NCBI RefSeq assembly: GCF_016862635.1
Contig: NZ_BONI01000015.1
Coordinates: 62,001 to 126,000, forward strand
Origin: Catellatospora coxensis
GTDB taxonomy: Bacteria; Actinomycetota; Actinomycetes; Mycobacteriales; Micromonosporaceae
Direction: 5' to 3'
Length of the DNA: 64,000 nucleotides
The notes beneath the pieces are model-generated. The model saw only the letters and a program-made list of their open reading frames with translations, was not told the origin of the DNA and made no database searches. Below are positions 17,951 to 26,822 of this stretch, piece after piece (position 1 is the first letter of the stretch; each line of letters starts with the position of its first letter). The position numbers and the translations under genes were made by a program.

Positions 17951-18036
17951 GGGGAAGTGGCGGAATGGCAGACGCGCACGGTTCAGGTCCGTGTGCCCGA
18001 AAGGGCGTGGGGGTTCAACTCCCCCCTTCCCCACCA
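17951..18036 (+). tRNA. tRNA-Leu (anticodon CAG)
   Basis: The acceptor stem GGGGAAG (17951-17957) pairs with CTTCCCC (18026-18032), followed by discriminator A and an encoded CCA. The anticodon stem/loop CACGG-TTCAGGT-CCGTG puts CAG at 17984-17986. A long variable arm (GTGCCCGAAAGGGCG) and the T-arm GGGGGTTCAACTCCCCC confirm a class II leucine tRNA. It reads CUG, the main leucine codon here. A TAAAGT hexamer at 17930-17935 could be its -10 element. Confidence 0.97.
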
Positions 18037-18038
18037 GC

Positions 18039-18073
18039 AAGAAGAGGTCTCCTCCGGGAGACCTCTTCTTTTT
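18039..18073 (+). terminator. Intrinsic terminator of tRNA-Leu
   Basis: Arms 18039-18052 and 18057-18070 (AAGAAGAGGTCTCC and its complement) form a perfect 14-bp hairpin with a four-base loop. A T-run follows, three bases after the encoded CCA. Confidence 0.93.
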
Positions 18074-18244
18074 ATCTCAGCTCGGTATCGGCCACCGAAC
18101 TGTCGGCCGTTTCACAGGAAGATCGCCGTTTTCGGTCAGAACCGCCTCACCCCGGCCTCACCTGGACCTCCTCGGACGCCCCGGACTCCCGGAAGATCAC
18201 GATTCGATGTCGAGTCTCCGGCCCTGCGGCCACCCGCCCTGCTT

Positions 18245-18319
18245 GATCGTCCGACCTGCCAGGCAGGTGGGCGAATGAGCGGTCAAGATACGCACAGGTA
18301 CCGGGCAAGTCGGACGATC
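18245..18319. repeat. Inverted repeat of unknown role in the gap 18074-18399
   Basis: GATCGTCCGACCTGCC (18245-18260) and GGCAAGTCGGACGATC (18304-18319) are inverted with a single mismatch, 43 bases apart. A smaller palindrome, CCTGCCAGGCAGG, starts inside the left arm. No gene, ribosome-binding site or RNA family is recognised between the tRNA terminator and the next hairpin. Confidence 0.5.
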
Positions 18320-18399
18320 TTGGCCGGGGCGCCGGGCCGCGTCCGGGCCGGTCCGGCGCGGTAGCCGCACCTGCCCAGCGCAGCCAGGGTCCGATGTCA

Positions 18400-18446
18400 G
18401 GAAGGGCACCTTCTACAACGCGGAGCGTTGTAGAAGGTGCCCTTCC
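18400..18446 (-). terminator. Perfect 22-bp hairpin after the ABC permease gene
   Basis: Arms 18400-18421 and 18425-18446 are exact inverses around the loop GGA. The outer core is GGAAGGGCACCTTC. It begins seven bases beyond the leftward permease stop, so it probably terminates that operon. The same GAAGGGCACCTTC arm recurs at 24093-24136. Confidence 0.75.
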
Positions 18447-18452
18447 TTTCCA

Positions 18453-19667
18453 TCAGGGGGTGGCGAGGGCTTCGGTGGGAGACAGGCGGGAGGCGCGGAT
18501 GGCCGGGTAGAGGCCGGCCAGGCCGCCGATGGCGAGGGTGCAGGCCAGGCCGCCGAGCATGGCCCAGGCCGGGACGACCGTCGGCCAGCCCTGGTACGCC
18601 GCGTACGCCGAGGTCACCGCGATGCCCAGGAGCACCCCGCCGGCCCCGCCCAGCGCCGACAGCAGCAGCGACTCGGCGAGGAACTGCACCCGGATCTGGC
18701 CCCGGGTCGCGCCCAGCGAGCGCCGCAGGCCGATCTCGGCCCGCCGCTCCAGCACCGAGATGACCATCGTGTTGGCCACCCCGACCCCGCCGACCAGCAG
18801 CGCCACCGCGCCAAGGCCCAGCAGCAGCCCGGTGAACGCCTGGTTGGCGGCCTGCTTGGCCTGTAGCGCGTCGGACGGCCGGGACACGTCGACCTCGTTC
18901 GGGGCCGCCGGGTTCGCGGTCGCCGCCAGCACGCCCTGCACCGCCGTGACCGCCGACTCCACCGAGCGGGTGTAGACGGTGGTCGGGTGCCCGTCGAAGG
19001 CGAGCCGGTCCGCTGCAGCCGGCCAACCGACGAGCACCGCGGCGTCCAGTTCCGGGGCCAGCGGCACCGGCTCCAGCACGCCGACCACGGTGAACCGTCT
19101 GCCACCGACCATGATCTGAGTGTCCGGACCGACCGCCCCGATGCCCAGCCTGGTGGCCGTGTCCGCCCCGATCACCACCGCCGGGTAGCGCTCGGTGGCC
19201 GCGTTGAGCCAGGTCCCGGCGCGCAGCTTCGCCCCGACCGTGGCCGGCAGGTCGAGCCGGGCGGCGTACACGGCCAGGCCGTTGGTCTGCGCCGCGGGGA
19301 TGCGGTCGGACCGGTAGACCTTGGCCCCGTCGACCTTGCCGATGGCGGACACCTGCTCCACCGGCGCGATCCGGGCGATCATGTCGACCGACTCCACCGG
19401 CAGCTGGGCGTCCCCGCCGAACATGGTCCGGCCCGGGGTCACCGTGAGCAGGTTGGTGCCCAGCGCCGCCAGGGTGCGGTCCAGCTCCGCCCGCGACGAC
19501 GACGAGATGCCGACCACGGCGATCATCGCCGCGATGCCGATCGCGATGCCCAGCGCCGACAGGAACGCCCGCACCGGCCGGGTACGCAACCCCACTCCCC
19601 CGACACGCAGCACGTCGCGGGGCCGCATCCGGGCCGGATACAGCCTGGGCAGGGCCGGGGCGGTCAT
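18453..19667 (-). CDS. ABC transporter permease (MacB/FtsX family)
   Basis: 404 residues. There is one membrane helix near the N-terminus (about 33-55, [21 protein letters not shown]), then a MacB-like periplasmic domain of about 220 residues. Three C-terminal helices of the FtsX domain follow, including [46 protein letters not shown], where the ERR-EIG-RR-LGA pattern is the family mark. Such permeases drive mechanotransmission or export of peptides and lipids rather than classical transport. The start overlaps the ATPase stop (ATGA). It is the last gene of the lipoprotein-adaptor-ATPase-permease operon. Confidence 0.92.
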   Translation of the reverse strand: MTAPALPRLYPARMRPRDVLRVGGVGLRTRPVRAFLSALGIAIGIAAMIAVVGISSSSRAELDRTLAALGTNLLTVTPGRTMFGGDAQLPVESVDMIARIAPVEQVSAIGKVDGAKVYRSDRIPAAQTNGLAVYAARLDLPATVGAKLRAGTWLNAATERYPAVVIGADTATRLGIGAVGPDTQIMVGGRRFTVVGVLEPVPLAPELDAAVLVGWPAAADRLAFDGHPTTVYTRSVESAVTAVQGVLAATANPAAPNEVDVSRPSDALQAKQAANQAFTGLLLGLGAVALLVGGVGVANTMVISVLERRAEIGLRRSLGATRGQIRVQFLAESLLLSALGGAGGVLLGIAVTSAYAAYQGWPTVVPAWAMLGGLACTLAIGGLAGLYPAIRASRLSPTEALATP

Positions 19668-20392
19668 CGTGCCCTCCCGCCGACGCCGATCGGAAACGCG
19701 TCCGGTTCCGCCGTGGCGGCCTCCACGACGGCGGCGCTGTCGGCGACCACCTTGCCGTCGCGCATCTGCACCTGGCGGGGCAGTTCAGCGGCGATCTCCC
19801 GGTCGTGGGTGATGATCACCACGGTGGTTCCCGCCGCGTGGAGTTCTCGCAGCAGGGTCATGATGCCCGCGCCGGAGGCCGAGTCCAGGTTGCCGGTGGG
19901 CTCGTCCGCCAGGAGCAGCGGCGGGTTGCCGACCACGGCCCGCGCGATTGCCACGCGCTGGCGCTCGCCGCCCGACAGCTCGTGCGGCTCGTGGTCCATC
20001 CGGTGCGCCAGGCCGACCCGGTCCAGGGCGGCGGCCGCACGGCGGCGGCGCTCGCCGAGACCCAGTCCGCCGTACAGCAGCCCGTCGGCGACGTTGTCCA
20101 GCGCGCTCACCCCGGCGGCGAGGTGAAACTGCTGGAACACGAAGCCGACCCGGGCCGCCCGCAACGCCGACAGCTGCCGGTCCGACAGCGCCGCCACGTC
20201 GTAGCCGGCGATGCGTACCGACCCGGTGGTGGGCCGGTCGAGGGTGCCGACGATGTGCAGCATGGTCGACTTGCCGGACCCCGAGGGCCCGACGATCGCC
20301 GCCATCTCGCCCGCTCCCACGGCCAGCGACACCCCGTCCAGGGCGGTCACGCCACCGGAATACACCTTGGTGACGCCGTCCAGCGCGATCAT
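19664..20392 (-). CDS. ABC transporter ATP-binding protein (MacB/LolD type)
   Basis: 242 residues from the ATG at 20390-20392, which overlaps the adaptor stop (ATGA). Walker A is GPSGSGKST, the Q-loop is FVFQQFHL, the signature is [14 protein letters not shown], Walker B is [12 protein letters not shown], and the H-loop is IITHD. The [10 protein letters not shown] wording is typical of the MacB/LolD/FtsE subfamily that pairs with the FtsX-like permease encoded next. A longer upstream reading frame continues to 20980 but lies wholly within the adaptor gene and is rejected. Confidence 0.94.
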   Translation of the reverse strand: MIALDGVTKVYSGGVTALDGVSLAVGAGEMAAIVGPSGSGKSTMLHIVGTLDRPTTGSVRIAGYDVAALSDRQLSALRAARVGFVFQQFHLAAGVSALDNVADGLLYGGLGLGERRRRAAAALDRVGLAHRMDHEPHELSGGERQRVAIARAVVGNPPLLLADEPTGNLDSASGAGIMTLLRELHAAGTTVVIITHDREIAAELPRQVQMRDGKVVADSAAVVEAATAEPDAFPIGVGGRAR

Positions 20393-21513
20393 CGCGGGAT
20401 CCCCACGGTCATGCCCTCGGCGAGGCCTTCGCCGCTGACCTCGACCCGGCCGCCGGAGAACAGCCCAGCCTGCACGGCGAGGTAGCGGCTGGCGCCGTTC
20501 TCGACGACCTCGACGCCGTACCCGCCCTCGCGGAGCGCGACCAGGGCCGAGACCGGCACGGTGAGCACGTCGGGGCGTTCCGCGGCGGTGAAGGTGACGT
20601 CGACCGCGGCCTGGTTGAAGGTGGCCACCGCCTTCTGGTCGGCCAGCGATACCACCGCCTCGATCTTGGTAGTGGCCTCCTCGCCCTGGCCGCCCGCCTC
20701 GATCACGGTGTACGCCTTGGCCACCGTGCCCTCGGCCGTGCCGCCTGTGGGCAGCTCGACCCGCACGGCCGCGCCCACCTTGGCCAGCCGCTGGTCGGCG
20801 ACGTCCAACTGGACCACCACGACCCGGACCGTGCCGGTGTACTTGAGCACGGCGGCCCCGGGCTGGGCCGGCGCGCTCGCCGTGGCCTCGACGCTCTCCA
20901 CCCGGATCTGCCCCGACGCGAAGACGACCCGGCCGAACTCGACCCGGCCGGTCTCCTTGAGCCCGAGGTCCTCCTGCCACTGCCTGACCGCGGTGGCCGT
21001 GGACGCGGTGAACTCCCGGTCCACCGTGAAGCCGCCGTAGCCGAGCGCCTTGAGGTTCTGCTCCAGCTGCTTGACGTCGGTCCCCTCGTCACCCGTCCTG
21101 AGCTCGCGGTACGCGGGCACGTTGCCGTACATCAGCACGGCCGGGGTGTTGTCGATCTTGTAGAGCGGCTTGCCCCGGGAGACCACCGCGCCGGACTCCG
21201 GCAGCCAGGTCACCGTGCCGTTGAGCCGGTTCACGGCCGAGTGGGTCGGGCCGAAGCCGAGCTCGCCGTCGAGGGTCTGGGTGTCCTGCAGGGTCTGCCT
21301 GGTCACGGGTGCCGTGGCCGGCGGCAGGTTGCTCGCGGGCGGCGTGGCGCCGTTCCCGCCGCCGAACCCGACCGCGGCGGCGGCCGCGGCGCCGCCCGCG
21401 GCCAGCGCGCCGAGGACCAGCAGTGTGGTACGTGCCCCGCGACGGCGGCGGCGCCGCTGGGGCGCCGCTCCGGTCGAGGTGTTCGGTGAGGCGAGCTGTG
21501 CGGTCTCGGTCAC
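20389..21513 (-). CDS. Efflux adaptor with peptidoglycan-binding-like domain (HlyD/MacA-like)
   Basis: 374 residues from the GTG at 21511-21513, overlapping the lipoprotein stop (GTGA). An Arg-rich cytoplasmic start precedes one membrane helix (about 30-50). The outer part contains a PG_binding_1-like segment ([20 protein letters not shown], then [10 protein letters not shown]) and β-barrel/lipoyl-like hairpins typical of membrane-fusion adaptors. In Gram-positive actinobacteria this architecture accompanies MacB-type transporters and may anchor the complex in the wall. Substrate is unknown. Confidence 0.85.
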   Translation of the reverse strand: MTETAQLASPNTSTGAAPQRRRRRRGARTTLLVLGALAAGGAAAAAAVGFGGGNGATPPASNLPPATAPVTRQTLQDTQTLDGELGFGPTHSAVNRLNGTVTWLPESGAVVSRGKPLYKIDNTPAVLMYGNVPAYRELRTGDEGTDVKQLEQNLKALGYGGFTVDREFTASTATAVRQWQEDLGLKETGRVEFGRVVFASGQIRVESVEATASAPAQPGAAVLKYTGTVRVVVVQLDVADQRLAKVGAAVRVELPTGGTAEGTVAKAYTVIEAGGQGEEATTKIEAVVSLADQKAVATFNQAAVDVTFTAAERPDVLTVPVSALVALREGGYGVEVVENGASRYLAVQAGLFSGGRVEVSGEGLAEGMTVGIPR

Positions 21514-22049
21514 GGCGCCTTCTTCTGGACCGCGCCCGGCATGAACTTCTCCTGGCACAGCTTCTGCGCCGCCTCGAAGTCCGGGTCCTCGCCGATGCTC
21601 TTGTCGATCATCACGCGGCCGCCGTCCGGGTCCGGAAAGTTCGGCACCCCGTTGTCGCGCATGCACTGGGCGAACTTGCGCATGTTCTCCGCCGCCGCCG
21701 GATCGAGCTGACCCGGCCCGCCCTCGCCGAACGGCGAGTACTGCTTGCACGCCTGCTGCGCCGCCTCGAAGCGGTCCCGGTCGACGGGGCCGCCGCTGAC
21801 CCGGATCCGGACCGGGCCGCCGTTGGGATCGGGGTCGGGCATGTCGACGCCGTTCTCGCGCATGCACTGCGCGAACTTGAGGCCCTTCTCCTCCTGGCTC
21901 AGGCTCGGCCCGGTGCTGGGCGTCGCCGCGGCGGTCCCGTTGCCGGCCGAGGCGATGCCGTCGCCGCCGTCCTGCTGCGCGCAGCCGGACAGCGCCAGCG
22001 CCGCCATCAGGGGCAGTGCCAACGCCGCCCCCAGCAGCCCTCGCTTCAT
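21510..22049 (-). CDS. Lipoprotein with two FAQCMR repeats
   Basis: 179 residues from the ATG at 22047-22049 with GGAGA upstream. The signal peptide ends in the lipobox LSGC (Cys about residue 22). The mature part contains two similar units, FAQCMRENGVDMPDPDPNGG and FAQCMRDNGVPNFPDPDGG. Each is followed by FEAAQ-x-x-C, giving paired cysteines that could bind metal or form disulfides. Such proteins regularly accompany the adaptor/MacB cassette and a two-component system in actinomycetes, but I know of no defined function. It is first in its operon and divergent from the response regulator; the 196-base gap must contain both promoters. Confidence 0.85.
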   Translation of the reverse strand: MKRGLLGAALALPLMAALALSGCAQQDGGDGIASAGNGTAAATPSTGPSLSQEEKGLKFAQCMRENGVDMPDPDPNGGPVRIRVSGGPVDRDRFEAAQQACKQYSPFGEGGPGQLDPAAAENMRKFAQCMRDNGVPNFPDPDGGRVMIDKSIGEDPDFEAAQKLCQEKFMPGAVQKKAP

Positions 22050-22245
22050 CGCGTGTCTCCTTCGTCGGGCCGCCGGCCGGTCGCCGGCGGCAGTCGTCGC
22101 CCGCGGTAGCCGGCGAGCATGTTTGGCGCCCAGTTCACGCGGGGGGCCGTTTCCCGGCCGTTTCCGCCCGCGATAACGGCGAGGAAACATCACGTCGGGT
22201 AACTATTGGCTCGCCGGACCGACCGGCGGGGAGGCGGATCCGGAC

Positions 22246-22902
22246 ATGCGGGTACTCGTGGTCGAAGACGAGGCGCTGCTCGCCGACGCCATCGCCGAAT
22301 GGCTGCGTGACGACGCCCACGCCGTCGACGTGGTGTACGACGGTGACGCGGCGCTGGAGCGGCTGGCCGTGCACGACTACGACGTGGTGCTGCTGGACCG
22401 GGACCTGCCCGTGGTGCACGGCGACGACGTGTGCCGCTCGCTGGTCGGCTCGGAGTCCAGCGCCCGGGTGCTGATGCTCACCGCGGCCGCCGAGGTGAGC
22501 GACCGGGTCGCCGGGCTCACCCTGGGCGCCGACGACTACCTGGCCAAGCCGTTCGCGTTCGCCGAGCTCGCCGCCCGGGTGCACGCGCTGGGCCGGCGTG
22601 CCCGGCCGGCCGCCGCGCCGACCCTGGTACGCGGCGGGATCCGGCTCGACCAGGCCCGCCGCGAGGTCTTCCGGGACGGCCACTACGTGCCGCTGTCCCG
22701 CAAGGAGTTCGGCGTGCTGGCCGAGCTGCTGCGGGCCGAGGGCGCGGTGGTCTCCGCGGAGAGCCTGCTGGAGAAGGTCTGGGACGAGCACGCCGACCCG
22801 TTCACCTCCGCGGTCCGGCTGACCATCCTCAAGCTGCGCCGCAAGCTGGGCGATCCGCCCGTCATCGCCACCGTCGCCGGAGTGGGGTATCGCATCCCGT
22901 GA
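22246..22902 (+). CDS. OmpR-family response regulator
   Basis: 218 residues. The receiver domain (1-115) has the acidic pair ED at 7-8, the phosphoacceptor Asp51 in VVLLDRDLPVVHG, and Lys in YLAKPF. A C-terminal winged-helix DNA-binding domain (about 125-218) contains LSRKEFGVLAELL and VRLTILKLRRKLG. It overlaps the histidine kinase start by four bases (GTGA). It is divergent from the lipoprotein/ABC operon, so that operon is the likely target, as in envelope-stress transporters of this type. Confidence 0.94.
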   Translation: MRVLVVEDEALLADAIAEWLRDDAHAVDVVYDGDAALERLAVHDYDVVLLDRDLPVVHGDDVCRSLVGSESSARVLMLTAAAEVSDRVAGLTLGADDYLAKPFAFAELAARVHALGRRARPAAAPTLVRGGIRLDQARREVFRDGHYVPLSRKEFGVLAELLRAEGAVVSAESLLEKVWDEHADPFTSAVRLTILKLRRKLGDPPVIATVAGVGYRIP

Positions 22903-24086
22903 GACTGCCGTCGTACCGCCTGACCATCCGCGCCCGGCTCACGCTGGTGTACGGCACGCTGTTCCTGCTGGCCGGGCTCGCCCTGCTCACGGTGACCTAC
23001 TTCCTGCTGGACCAGACGGTGCTGCAGAACTTCACCTTCCGCGCGCCGGCCCTGCCGCCCGGCGAGGCCGGCGAGACCGGGATCCGGGGCGCGACCCGGG
23101 TGCTCATCCGGGGCGACCCCGCCCTGCTGGACGAGCTGGACAAGCAGGCGGCCGCGCTGCGCCAGGCGACCCGGATGCAGCTGCTCCAGCTCGGCGCGAT
23201 CGCGCTGGTGCTGGTCAGCGCCATCTCCGCCGGGCTGGGCTGGCTGCTGGCCGGGCGGCTGCTGTCCCCGCTGCACCGGATCACCGAGACCGCCCGCCGG
23301 ATCAGCACCGCCCCGGCCGCCGACCGCGGCCTGCACGAGCGCATCGCGCTGCGCGGCCCGAACGACGAGCTCCAGGAGCTGGCCGACACCTTCGACGCCA
23401 TGCTGGCCCGGCTGGACCAGGCCTTCGACGGGCAGCGGCGCTTCGTCGCGAACGCCTCGCACGAGCTGCGTACCCCGCTGACGCTGAACCGGTCGCTGGT
23501 CGAGCTGGCGATGCACCGGCGGACCGCGTCCGAGGACGTCAAACGGCTCGGCGAGACGCTGCTGGACATCAACGGCCGGCACGAGCGGCTCATCGAAGGG
23601 CTGCTGTTGCTCGCCCGCTCGGAGAACGAGGTCGTGGAGCGGCGGCCGGTGGACCTCGCCGACGTCGTCGACCACGTCGGGCTGCAGAGCGCGGGCGCGG
23701 CGGCCGACGCCGACGTGTCGGTGGCCGTCGAGACCGCGCCCGCGGAGACGTCCGGTGACCCGGTGCTGCTGGAACGGGTCGCGCAGAACCTCATCGGCAA
23801 CGGGATCCGGCACAACGCCGCGGGCGGCTGGGTCCGGGCCGCGACCGCGACCCGGGGCGACCGGGTCGAGCTGGAGGTGTCCAACAGCGGGCCGGCGGTG
23901 GCGGCGTACGAGGTGGAGGGGCTGTTCGAGCCGTTCCGCCGGGGCAGCGAGCGCACCCGCTCCGACCAGGGCGTGGGACTCGGCCTGTCGATCGTGCGCG
24001 CGATCACCCGGGCGCACGGCGGCACGGTCTCAGCCCGCCCCCGCGAAGGTGGCGGCCTCGTCGTAACCGTCTCACTCCCGCACTAG
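22899..24086 (+). CDS. Sensor histidine kinase
   Basis: 395 residues from the GTG at 22899 overlapping the regulator stop. Two membrane helices (about 16-37 and 95-118) flank a short outer loop of about 57 residues. A HAMP domain follows at 119-170. The HisKA motif ANASHELRTPLT carries the phosphorylated His188. The ATPase domain has the N box NLIGNGIRHNAA and G box GVGLGLSIVRAI. The very short sensor loop suggests intramembrane or partner-mediated sensing, perhaps through the adjacent ABC transporter. Confidence 0.94.
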   Translation: MRLPSYRLTIRARLTLVYGTLFLLAGLALLTVTYFLLDQTVLQNFTFRAPALPPGEAGETGIRGATRVLIRGDPALLDELDKQAAALRQATRMQLLQLGAIALVLVSAISAGLGWLLAGRLLSPLHRITETARRISTAPAADRGLHERIALRGPNDELQELADTFDAMLARLDQAFDGQRRFVANASHELRTPLTLNRSLVELAMHRRTASEDVKRLGETLLDINGRHERLIEGLLLLARSENEVVERRPVDLADVVDHVGLQSAGAAADADVSVAVETAPAETSGDPVLLERVAQNLIGNGIRHNAAGGWVRAATATRGDRVELEVSNSGPAVAAYEVEGLFEPFRRGSERTRSDQGVGLGLSIVRAITRAHGGTVSARPREGGGLVVTVSLPH

Positions 24087-24092
24087 CCGAAG

Positions 24093-24136
24093 GAAGGGCA
24101 CCTTCACATCGGTTTTCGTATAGGAAGGTGCCCTTC
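24093..24136 (+). terminator. Hairpin after the histidine kinase gene
   Basis: GAAGGGCACCTTC (24093-24105) and its exact complement (24124-24136) are 18 bases apart, followed by TTAA. The arm matches the outer arm of the hairpin at 18400-18446, so the two belong to one repeated terminator type. Confidence 0.7.
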
Positions 24137-24239
24137 TTAACGCTGCGTGTAGCGGGCTGGCGGGCGGGACGCCGTATCCGGCCGGTCAGGGTAAGCTCTC
24201 CGCTGGTCGAGTTCGTCGATTGGTTACAGGGAGTATCTG

Positions 24240-25304
24240 GTGAGCGTTGCGCTGGTGACCGGTTCGGCCGGTCTGATCGGTTCCGAGGCAGCCCGCCACT
24301 TCGCCGGCCTGGGCATGCACGTCGTCGGCCTCGACAACGACATGCGCAAGTACTTCTTCGGCGAGGACGGCTCTACCGCCTGGAGCCTGGTGAACCTCAC
24401 CAGCAAGCTCGGCGACTCGTACACGCACTACGACGTGGACATCCGCGACCGTGACGTGCTCAACAAGATCTTCGAGCGGTACGGCAAGGACATCTCCCTG
24501 GTGATCCACACCGCGGCCCAGCCCAGCCACGACTGGGCGGCCAAGGAGCCGTTCACCGACTTCGACGTCAACGCCGTCGGCACCCTGAACGTGCTGGAGT
24601 ACACCCGCCAGCACTGCCCCGACGCGGCCTTCATCTTCTGCTCGACGAACAAGGTGTACGGCGACACCCCGAACCGCCTCCCGCTGGTCGAGCAGGACAC
24701 CCGGTACGAGATCGACGCGAACCACCAGTTCGCCAACGGCATCACCGAAGACATGACGATCGACAACAGCATGCACTCGATCTTCGGCGTCTCCAAGGTC
24801 GCCGCGGACGTGGCGGTGCAGGAGTACGGCCGCTACTTCGGTATGAAGACGGCCTCCTTCCGCGGCGGCACGCTGACCGGCCCCGCGCACAGCGCCGCCG
24901 AGCTGCACGGCTTCCTGGCATACCTGATGCGCTGCGTCATGGAGGGCCGCACCTACAACCTGTTCGGTTACAAGGGAAAGATGGTCCGCGACGCCATCCA
25001 CTCGCACGACGTGCTCACCGCGTTCGAGGCCTTCTTCCGCAACCCGCGCTCCGGCGAGGTCTACAACCTGGGCGGCGGCCGCTTCTCCAACACCTCGCAC
25101 CTCGAGGCCTTCGCCATCGCCGAGAAGATCGCGGGCAAGGAGGCGAAGGTCAACTACGTCGAGCAGGCGCGCATGGGCGACCACCAGTGGTACGTCAGCG
25201 ACATGGCCAAGTTCCAGGCGCACTACCCGGACTGGCAGATGACCTACAACGTGCCCGCTATCCTCAACGAGATCTACGAGGCCAACGCCGACAAGTGGAT
25301 GTAG
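24240..25304 (+). CDS. NAD-dependent epimerase/dehydratase (CDP-paratose 2-epimerase-like)
   Basis: 354 residues from GTG (24240), with AGGGAG six bases before. The extended-SDR nucleotide motif is GSAGLIG (8-14). The segment [18 protein letters not shown] (about 135-152) is characteristic of CDP-paratose/CDP-tyvelose 2-epimerases. At the catalytic position the usual YxxxK reads FGVSK, with Phe182 and Lys186, so the base tyrosine seems replaced. The protein may still epimerise a nucleotide sugar through another residue or may have changed function. The next gene is a WecG/TagA glycosyltransferase, and both probably serve a surface polysaccharide. Confidence 0.82.
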   Translation: MSVALVTGSAGLIGSEAARHFAGLGMHVVGLDNDMRKYFFGEDGSTAWSLVNLTSKLGDSYTHYDVDIRDRDVLNKIFERYGKDISLVIHTAAQPSHDWAAKEPFTDFDVNAVGTLNVLEYTRQHCPDAAFIFCSTNKVYGDTPNRLPLVEQDTRYEIDANHQFANGITEDMTIDNSMHSIFGVSKVAADVAVQEYGRYFGMKTASFRGGTLTGPAHSAAELHGFLAYLMRCVMEGRTYNLFGYKGKMVRDAIHSHDVLTAFEAFFRNPRSGEVYNLGGGRFSNTSHLEAFAIAEKIAGKEAKVNYVEQARMGDHQWYVSDMAKFQAHYPDWQMTYNVPAILNEIYEANADKWM

Positions 25305-25353
25305 CCCCCGACCTGCGCGACCACCGAGACAATTCCCCCGAAGGACCCGGCTC

Positions 25354-26172
25354 ATGTCGACGACGCTGAACAGCGGCAGCAAGCGCAACGTGCTCGGCGT
25401 CCTCGTCGACGCCACCGACTACGCCGACGCCACCGAGCGCATCATCCGCGCCGCGACCGAAGGGCGGCCGTACGCGGTCACCGCGCTCGCGGTGCACGGA
25501 GTGATGGAGGGTGTCGCCGACGGCAGGCTCGGCGCGCAGCTCAACAGCTTCGACCTGATCACCCCGGACGGCCAGCCCGTGCGCTGGGCGCTCAACCTGC
25601 TGCACGGCGCGGGCCTGCGCGACCGGGTGTACGGACCCGAGCTCACCCTGCGGGTGCTCGGCCGCGCCGCCGAGCAGGGCCTGCCGGTGTACCTCTACGG
25701 CTCCACCCAGCCCGTGCTCGACCTGCTGATCCCGGCGCTGATCGCGAAGTACCCCGCGCTGAAGATCGCCGGGAGTGAGCCGTCGAAGTTCCGCGGCGTG
25801 GAGCCCGGCGAGGCCGAGCAGATCGCGGCGCGCATCACCGACTCGGGCGCGCGCATCGTGCTGGTCGGGCTGGGCTGCCCGCGGCAGGAGAAGTTCGCGT
25901 ACGCGATGCGCCCGTACCTGGACATGCCGCTGCTCGCGGTCGGCGCGGCGTTCGACTACCACGCCGGCGGGCTGCGCAAGCCGCCCGCGTGGATGCAGCG
26001 GCACGCCCTGGAGTGGCTGTGGCGCCTGGGCCTGGAGCCCAAGCGCCTGTGGCGTCGCTACCTGATCCTCAACCCGAAGTACCTGGCCCGCCTCGGCGCC
26101 CAGAAGACCCGCCTCTGGCGCGCCACCCCGGTCACCCCGGCAACCGAGTCCCCCGGCACTTTCGCGGTCTGA
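25354..26172 (+). CDS. WecG/TagA/CpsF family glycosyltransferase
   Basis: 272 residues. Family motifs are LITPDGQPVRWAL (catalytic Asp), DRVYGPELTLR, GLGCPRQEKF and VGAAFDYHAGG. These enzymes transfer N-acetylmannosamine(uronic acid) or another sugar from a UDP donor to a lipid-linked N-acetylglucosamine on the inner membrane face. They have no membrane helix and bind through an amphipathic C-terminus; here the C-terminus is rich in Arg and aromatic residues. It lies 49 bases after the epimerase gene, presumably the same transcript. The acceptor is unknown. Confidence 0.9.
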   Translation: MSTTLNSGSKRNVLGVLVDATDYADATERIIRAATEGRPYAVTALAVHGVMEGVADGRLGAQLNSFDLITPDGQPVRWALNLLHGAGLRDRVYGPELTLRVLGRAAEQGLPVYLYGSTQPVLDLLIPALIAKYPALKIAGSEPSKFRGVEPGEAEQIAARITDSGARIVLVGLGCPRQEKFAYAMRPYLDMPLLAVGAAFDYHAGGLRKPPAWMQRHALEWLWRLGLEPKRLWRRYLILNPKYLARLGAQKTRLWRATPVTPATESPGTFAV

Positions 26173-26230
26173 CCAGACCCGAAACCCCACGCAGCCCGGC
26201 CCACCCAGGCCGGGCTGCGCTGTCCTCTGC

Positions 26231-26293
26231 CGCAACTCTTGAAGAGTCGCGGCCTCAGGGGGAGTCCGATGCCGCGACTCTTTAAGAGTTGCG
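26231..26293. repeat. Palindrome, copy 2 of the GCAACTCTT family
   Basis: The 23-base arms 26231-26253 and 26271-26293 pair with one G-T wobble around a 17-base loop. The sequence begins CGCAACTCTTGAAGAGTCGC and is close to the copy at 3162-3224. It separates the converging glycosyltransferase gene and the unknown gene at 26318-26656, so it may end both transcripts. Confidence 0.85.
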
Positions 26294-26317
26294 CCTGAAG
26301 AGAGGGCGGGGGCGGGG

Positions 26318-26656
26318 TCAGCGGCGGAGGTAGATGAGGCCTAGGACGGAGCGGGTGGCTTCGAACCAGCGGTCGACCCACTCGTCGGTGGGCGGGGTGT
26401 TGCGGGGTGGGAGTTCCAGTAGAAGGCCGCGCAGGAGCGGGTGGTCGACGAGGGTCGACTCGGCGGGCATGTCCAGCCAGCTCGACGGCGCGAACGACTG
26501 CTCGCCGAACCGGTCCAGCCCCAGCGACTGCAGCGGCCCAGGGCCCGGTTCCAGCAGGGTGTCTCCCGGGAGCTGGACCCGTTCGGTGTCGCGCAGGCCG
26601 CGGTCGCGCGGGGTGGGGCTGGTGTTCTGGCTGGGCACGTGTTCAGGCATCGTCAT
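26318..26656 (-). CDS. Hypothetical protein, 112 residues
   Basis: The start is the ATG at 26654-26656, preceded by an AGGA element; a second ATG follows two codons later. The protein is acidic and Pro/Leu-rich with no membrane segment or signal. A more conserved-looking C-terminal end reads DEWVDRWFEATRSVLGLIYL. I do not recognise a family. It is divergent from the gene at 26823, sharing a 166-base region. Confidence 0.6.
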   Translation of the reverse strand: MTMPEHVPSQNTSPTPRDRGLRDTERVQLPGDTLLEPGPGPLQSLGLDRFGEQSFAPSSWLDMPAESTLVDHPLLRGLLLELPPRNTPPTDEWVDRWFEATRSVLGLIYLRR

Positions 26657-26766
26657 CTTCGTCCTACCCGGTCGGCGAGTTTCGCGGTGTGGTGGGGCGC
26701 CGTCTGGTACAACGACCGCAACGGAACGCAGGCGACGGTCTACCCGCAATCGTCACTGCGCGTGTT

Positions 26767-26788
26767 GCTTGCGTGACTAAGCGCAAGC
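26767..26788. promoter_or_regulatory. Small inverted repeat between two divergent unknown genes
   Basis: GCTTGCG (26767-26773) and CGCAAGC (26782-26788) are exact inverses 8 bases apart, 35 bases before the start at 26823. It could be an operator shared by the two divergent genes. The evidence is symmetry and position only. Confidence 0.25.
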
Positions 26789-26822
26789 TAACCAGTTGTC
26801 CATCACGTGCGGGGGAACCACC

